Below are positions 57,601-64,000 of a stretch of DNA of 64,000 nt, in pieces. The position numbers were made by a program, and so were the translations under genes. Position 1 is the first letter of the stretch. Every line of letters starts with the position of its first letter. The stretch spans positions 21,767,363-21,831,362 of the forward strand of contig NC_045130.1 of NCBI RefSeq assembly GCF_007655135.1, written 5' to 3'. The DNA is from Punica granatum. Taxonomy: Eukaryota > Streptophyta > Magnoliopsida > Myrtales > Lythraceae. The notes beneath the pieces are model-generated. The model saw only the letters and a program-made list of their open reading frames with translations, was not told where the DNA came from and searched no databases.

Positions 57601-60600
57601 TCACACCCACACCACCGCAGTTAGGGTTTAACACTCGTTTCGCTGCACACCGGGTTTCACACCCACACCACCGCAGTCAGGGTTTCACACCCGGTCCGCT
57701 GCTTTCGGGTTTCACACCCACACCACCGCAGTCAGGGTTTCACACCCTCTCCGTTGCATTCGGGTTTCACACCCAGGGTTTCACACCCACACACCGGGTT
57801 TCACACCTACACCACCGCAGTTAGGGTTTCACACCCGTTCCGCTGCACACTGGATTTCACACCCACAGCACCGCAGTCAGGGTTTCACACCCGTTCCGTT
57901 GCATTCGGGTTTCACACCCATACCACCGCAGTGAGGGTTTCACACCCGTTTCGCTGCACACCGGTTTCACACCACACCACCGCAATCAGGATTTCACACC
58001 CTCTCCGCTGCATTCGGGTTTCATACCTTGGGTTTCACACCCACACCACCGCAGTCAGGGTTTCACACCAGCTCCGCTGCATTCGGGTTTCACACCCACA
58101 CACGGGTTTCACACCCACACCACCGAAGTCAGGGTTTCTCACCCGTTCCGCTGCACACCGGGTTTCACACCCACACCACCGCAGTCAGGGATTCACACCA
58201 GCTCCGCTGCATTCGGGTTTCACACCCAGGGTTTCACACCCACACACGGGTTTCATCCCACACCACCGCAGTCAGGGTTTCACACCAGCTCCGCTGCATT
58301 CGGGTTTCACACCCACACACCGGGTTTCACACCCACACCACCGAAGTCAGGGTTTCACACTCGTTCCGCTGCACACCGGGTTTCACACCCACACCACCGC
58401 AGTGAGGGTTTCACACCCGTTTCGCTGCACACCGGGTTTCACACCCACACCACCGCAATCAGGGTTTCACACCCTCTCCGCTGCATTCGGGTTTCACACC
58501 TTGGGTTTAACACCCACACACCGGGTTTCACACCCACACCACCGCAGTCAGGGTTTCACACCCGCTCCGCTGCATTCGGGTTTCACACCCACACACCGGG
58601 TTTCACACCCACACCACCGCAGTTTGGGTTTCACACCCGTTCCGCTGCACACCGAGTTTCACACCCACACCACCGCAGTCACCCGTTCCGCTGCACACCG
58701 GGTGTCACACCCACACCACCGCAGTCAGGGTTTCACATCCGCTTCGCTGCATTGGGGTTTCACACCCAGGGTTTCACACCCACACCACCGCAGTCAGGGT
58801 TTCACACCCGTTCCGTTGCATTCGGGTTTCACACCCATACCACCGCAGTGAGGGTTTCACACCCGTTTCGCTGCACACCGGGTTTCACACCCACACCACC
58901 GCAGTCAGGGTTTCACACCCGCTCCGCTGCATTCGGGTTTCACACCAACACACCGGGTTTCACAACCACACCACCGCAGTTTGGGTTTCACACCCGTTCC
59001 GCTGCACACCGAGTTTCACACCCACACCACCGCAGTCACCCGTTCCGCTGCACACCGGGTGTCACACCCACACCACCGCAGTCAGGGTTTCACATCCAGT
59101 TCGCTGCATTGGGGTTTCACACCCAGGGTTTCACACCCACACCACCGCAGTCAGGGTTTCACACCCGTTCCGTTGCATTCGGGTTTCACAGCCATACCAC
59201 CGCAGTGAGGGTTTCACACCCGTTTCGCTGCACACCGGGTTTCACACCTACACCACCGCAATCAGGATTTCACACCCTCTCCGCTGCATTCGGGTTTCAC
59301 ACCTTGGGTTTCACACCCACACCACCGCAGTCAGGGTTTCACACCCGTTCCGCTACATTCGGGTTTCACACCCACACCGCCGTAGTCAGGGTTTCACACC
59401 CGCTCCGCTGCATTCGAGTTTCACACCCATGGTTTCACACCCACACACCGGGTTTCACACCCACACCACCTCATTTAGGGTTTCACACCCGGTCCGCTGC
59501 ACACCGGGTTTCACACCCACACCATCTCAGTCAGGGTTTCACACCCGCTCCGCTGCATTCGGATTTCACACCCAGGGTTTCACGCCCACACACCGTGTTT
59601 CACTCCCACACTACCGCAGTCAGGGTTTCACGCCCGCTTCGCTGCATTGGGGTTTCACACCCAGGGTTTCACACCCACACAACCGCAGTCAGGGTTTCAA
59701 ACCCGTTCCGCTGCATTCGAGTTTCACACCCACACCACCGCAGTTAGGGTTTAACACTCGTTTCGCTGCACACCGGGTTTCACACCCACACCACCGCAGT
59801 CAGGGTTTCACACCCGGTCCGCTGCTTTCGGGTTTCACACCCACACCACCGCAGTCAGGTTTCACACCCGCTCCGCTGCATTCGAGTTTCACACCCATGG
59901 TTTCACACCCACACACCGGGTTTCACACCCACACCACCTCATTTAGGGTTTCACACCCGGTCCGCTGCACACCGGGTTTCACACCCACACCATCGCAGTC
60001 AGGGTTTCACACCCGCTCCGCTGCATTCGGATTTCACACCCAGGGTTTCACGCCCACACACCGGGTTTCACTCCCACACTACCGCAGTCAGGGTTTCACG
60101 CCCGCTTCGCTGCATTGGGGTTTCACACCCACACAACCGCAGTCAGGGTTTCAAACCCGTTCCGCTGCATTCGGGTTTCACACCCACACCACCGCAGTTA
60201 GGGTTTAACACTCGTTTCGCTGCACACCGGGTTTCACACCCACACCACCGCAGTCAGGGTTTCACACCCGGTCCGCTGCTTTCGGGTTTCACACCCACAC
60301 CACCGCAGTCAGGGTTTCACACCCTCTCCGTTGCATTCGGGTTTCACACCCAGGGTTTCACACCCACACACCGGGTTTCACACCTACACCACCGCAGTTA
60401 GGGTTTCACACCCGTTCCGCTGCACACTGGGTTTCACACCCACAGCACCGCAGTCAGGGTTTCACACCCGTTCCGTTGCATTCGGGTTTCACACCCATAC
60501 CACCGCAGTGAGGGTTTCACACCCGTTTCGCTGCACACCGGGTTTCACACCCACACCACCGCAATCAGGATTTCACACCCTCTCCGCTGCATTCGGGTTC

Positions 60601-63600
60601 ATACCTTGGGTTTCACACCCACACACCGCTTTTCACACCCACACCACCGCAGTCAGGGTTTCACACCCGTTCCGCTACATTCGGGTATCACACCCCACAC
60701 CGCCGTAGTCAGGGTTTCACACCGCTCCGCTGCATTCAGGTTCACACACATGGTTTCACACCCACACACCTGGTTTCACACCCACACCACCGCAGTTAGG
60801 GTTTCACACCCGTTCCGCTGCACACCGGGTTTCACACCCACACCATCGCAGTCAGGGTATCACACCCGCTCCGCTGCATTCGGATTTCACACCCAGGGTT
60901 TCACACCCACACCACCGCAGTTAGGGTTTCACACCCGTTCCGCTGCACACCGGGTCTCGCACCCACACCACCGCAGTCAGGGATTCACACCAGCTCCGCT
61001 GCATTCGGGTTTCACACCCACACACCGGGTTTCACACCCACACCACCGCAGTCAGGGTTTCACACCAGCTCCGCTGCATTCGGGTTTCACACCCACACAC
61101 CGGGTTTCACACCCACACCACCGAAGTCAGGGTTTCACACCCGTTCCGCTGCACACCGGGTTTCACACCCACACCACCGCAGTCAGGGATTCACACCAGC
61201 TCCGCTGCATTCGGGTTTCACACCCAGGGTTTCACACCCACACACCGGGTTTCACACCCACACCACCGCAGTCAGGGTTTCACACTAGCTCCGCTGCATT
61301 CGGGTTTCACACCCACACACCGGGTTTCACACCCACACCACCGAAGTCAGGGTTTCACACTCGTTCCGCTGCACACCGGGTTTCACACCCACACCACCGC
61401 AGTGAGGGTTTCACACCCGTTTCGCTGCACACCGGGTTTCACACCCACACCACCGCAATCAGGGTTTCACACCCTCTCCGCTGCATTCGGGTTTCACACC
61501 TTGGGTTTAACACCCACACACCGGGTTTCACACCCACACCACCGCAGTCAGGGTTTCACACCCGCTCCGCTGCATTCGGGTTTCACACCCACACACCGGG
61601 TTTCACAACCACACCACCGCAGTTTGGGTTTCACACCCGTTCCGCTGCACACCGAGTTTCACACCCACACCACCGCAGTCACCCGTTCCGCTGCACACCG
61701 GGTGTCACACCCACACCACCGCAGTCAGGGTTTCACATCGCTTCGCTGCATTGGTTTTCACACCCAGGGTTTCACACCCACACCACCGCAGTCAGGGTTT
61801 CACACCCGTTCCGTTGCATTCGGGTTTCACAGCCATACCACCGCAGTGAGGGTTTCACACCCGTTTCGCTGCACACCGGGTTCTACACCTACACCACCGC
61901 AGTCAGGGTTTCACACCAGCTCCGCTGCATTCGGGTTTCACACCCACACACCGGGTTTCACACCCACACCACCGAAGTCAGGGTTTCACACTCGTTCCGC
62001 TGCACACCGGGTTTCACACCCACACACCGGGTTTCACACCCACACCACCGCAGTCAGGGTTTCACATCCGCTTCGCTGCATTGGGGTTTCACACCCAGGG
62101 TTTCACACCCACACCACCGCAGTCAGGGTTTCACACCCGTTCCGTTGCATTCGGGTTTCACACCCATACCACCGCAGTGAGGGTTTCACACCCGTTTCGC
62201 TGCACACCGGGTTTCACACCTACACCACCGCAATCAGGATTTCACACCCTCTCCGCTGCATTCGGGTTTCACACCTTGGGTTTCACACCCACACCACCGC
62301 AGTCAGGGTTTCACACCCGTTCCGCTACATTCGGGTTTCACACCCACACCGCCGTAGTCAGGGTTTCACACCCGCTCCGCTGCATTCGAGTTTCACACCC
62401 ATGGTTTCACACCCACACACCGGGTTTCACACCCACACCACCTCATTTAGGGTTTCACACCCGGTCCGCTGCACACCGGGTTTCACACCCACACCATCGC
62501 AGTCAGGGTTTCACACCCGCTCCGCTGCATTCGGATTTCACACCCAGGGTTTCACGCCCACACACCGGGTTTCACTCCCACACTACCGCAGTCAGGGTTT
62601 CACGCCCGCTTCGCTGCATTGGGGTTTCACACCCAGGGTTTCACACCCACACAACCGCAGTCAGGGTTTCAAACCCGTTCCGCTGCATTCGGGTTTCACA
62701 CCCACACCACCGCAGTTAGGGTTTAACACTCGTTTCGCTGCACACCGGGTTTCACACCCACACCACCGCAGTCAGGGTTTCACACCCGGTCCGCTGCATT
62801 CGGGTTTCACACCCACACCACCGCAGTCAGGGTTTCACACCCGCTCCGCTGCATTCGAGTTTCACACCCATGGTTTCACACCCACACACCGGGTTTCACA
62901 CCCACACCACCTCATTTAGGGTTTCACACCCGGTCCGCTGCACACCGGGTTTCACACCCACACCATCGCAGTCAGGGTTTCACACCCGCTCCGCTGCATT
63001 CGGATTTCACACCCAGGGTTTCACGCCCACACACCGTGTTTCACTCCCACACTACCGCAGTCAGGGTTTCACGCCCGCTTCGCTGCATTGGGGTTTCACA
63101 CCCACACAACCGCAGTCAGGGTTTCAAACCCGTTCCGCTGCATTCGGGTTTCACACCCACACCACCGCAGTTAGGGTTTAACACTCGTTTCGCTGCACAC
63201 CGGGTTTCACACCCACACCACCGCAGTCAGGGTTTCACACCGGTCCGCTGCATTCGGGTTTCACACCCACACCACCGCAGTCAGGGTTTCACACCCTCTC
63301 CGTTGCATTCGGGTTTCACACCCAGGGTTTCACACCCACACACCGGGTTTCACACCTACACCACCGCAGTTAGGGTTTCACACCCGTTCCGCTGCACACT
63401 GGGTTTCACACCCACAGCACCGCAGTCAGGGTTTCACACCCGTTCCGTTGCATTCGGGTTTCACACCCATACCACCGCAGTGAGGGTTTCACACCCGTTT
63501 CGCTGCACACCGGGTTTCACACCCACACCACCGCAATCAGGATTTCACACCCTCTCCGCTGCATTCGGGTTTCATACCTTGGGTTTCACACCCACACACC

Positions 63601-64000
63601 GCTTTTCACACCCACACCACCGCAGTCAGGGTTTCACACCCGTTCCGCTACATTCGGGTATCACACCCACACCGCCGTAGTCAGGGTTTCACACCCGCTC
63701 CGCTGCATTCAGGTTTCACACACATGGTTTCACACCCACACACCTGGTTTCACACCCACACCACCGCAGTTAGGGTTTCACACCCGTTCCGCTGCACACC
63801 GGGTTTCACACCCACACTATCGCAGTCAGGGTATCACACCCGCTCCGCTGCATTCGGATTTCACACCCAGGGTTTCACACCCACACCACCGCAGTTAGGG
63901 TTTCACACCCGTTCCGCTGCACACCGGGTCTCGCACCCACACCACCGCAGTCAGGGATTCACACCAGCTCCGCTGCATTCGGGTTTCACACCCAGGGTTT
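54654..64000 (+). repeat. Satellite-like array of E2, right part, with higher-order repeats
   Basis: Same monomers as 19938-24059, running to the window end. Marker variants repeat at larger spacing: CAGTCACCCGTTCC (a unit that lost its core) at 54934, 56911, 58676, 59033 and 61676; CCTCATTTAGGG at 57346, 59469, 59937, 62441 and 62910. This shows nested duplications of about 0.36, 0.47 and 1.8-2.6 kb. Open frames up to about 520 codons are artefacts of stop-free units. Confidence 0.92.

Larger units (their letters stand above)
10566..64000 (+). mobile_element. E2: non-coding Tat-type element inserted in E1, itself interrupted by E3
   Basis: Parts: 5' LTR 10566-14950, PBS 14954-14971, internal region 14972-19937 without gag or pol, satellite array 19938-24059, E3 insertion 24060-54653, satellite array continuing 54654-64000 and beyond. 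The 5-bp left flank is GCTGC (10561-10565), inside the E1 RNase H frame. No 3' LTR is seen; the model predicts one beyond the window followed by GCTGC and the rest of E1 pol. That the right-hand array belongs to E2 follows from the target-site duplication and array continuity. Confidence 0.75.

Noticed and set aside
20057..63680. Many open frames up to about 520 codons (His/Pro/Thr-rich) through the satellite
   Set aside because: The 28-bp units lack stops in all phases, so every frame is open. Peptides just rotate through three phases of the same DNA repeat.

Overview
The window is plant nuclear DNA made almost entirely of nested Ty3/gypsy LTR retrotransposons of the Tat/Ogre type. Evidence: a gag/protease/reverse transcriptase/RNase H block with an archaeal-type second RNase H beginning, an extra ORF upstream of gag, very long LTRs (4.4-6.3 kb) that start TGTCAG and end ACA, and primer-binding sites reading T/CGGYGACTCCRCTGGGGA, which fit the 3' end of a plant tRNA-Arg. 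I see no cellular gene, tRNA or rRNA. The species cannot be named from the sequence.

Layout. (1) 1-10565 is the 5' part of an old coding element (E1): partial 5' LTR 1-2505, PBS 2509-2526, leader, ORF1 (3109-4608), gag (4922 onward), protease (around 7652), reverse transcriptase (8756-9731), RNase H (to 10378) and the start of the archaeal-type RNase H, cut at 10565. At least two in-frame stops and several frameshifts make it a pseudo-element. (2) 10566 begins a second, non-coding element (E2): LTR 10566-14950, PBS 14954-14971, about 5 kb of non-coding internal sequence, then a satellite-like array built on GGGTTTCACACCC (19938-24059). (3) Inside that array sits a 30.6-kb unit (E3, 24060-54653) with the order LTR-internal-LTR-internal-LTR, flanked by the perfect 5-bp duplication ACCGC. 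Its two internal regions (5.9 kb each) have no gag or pol. (4) From 54654 to the window end the E2 satellite array resumes, with higher-order repeats. Insertion order is therefore E1, then E2, then E3.

How the parts relate. The non-coding elements share leader, PBS and LTR layout with coding E1, so they look like large non-autonomous derivatives that would need Gag and Pol from an E1-like relative. What they keep is mostly structure. The LTR 3' halves and the internal regions are full of hairpins, several with paired (compensatory) base changes between copies: a branched P1-P4 structure (13565-13676 and four homologues), tandem hairpins with a YYCAACG loop, and two equal-shaped hairpins with different stems (18769-18855). 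The 3' untranslated regions of the two sister families carry unrelated tandem repeats at the same place (45-bp units in E3, a 28-bp-based satellite in E2), both made of mini-hairpins with 4-bp GC stems and 5-nt loops. These structural claims are read by eye and need a covariance analysis.
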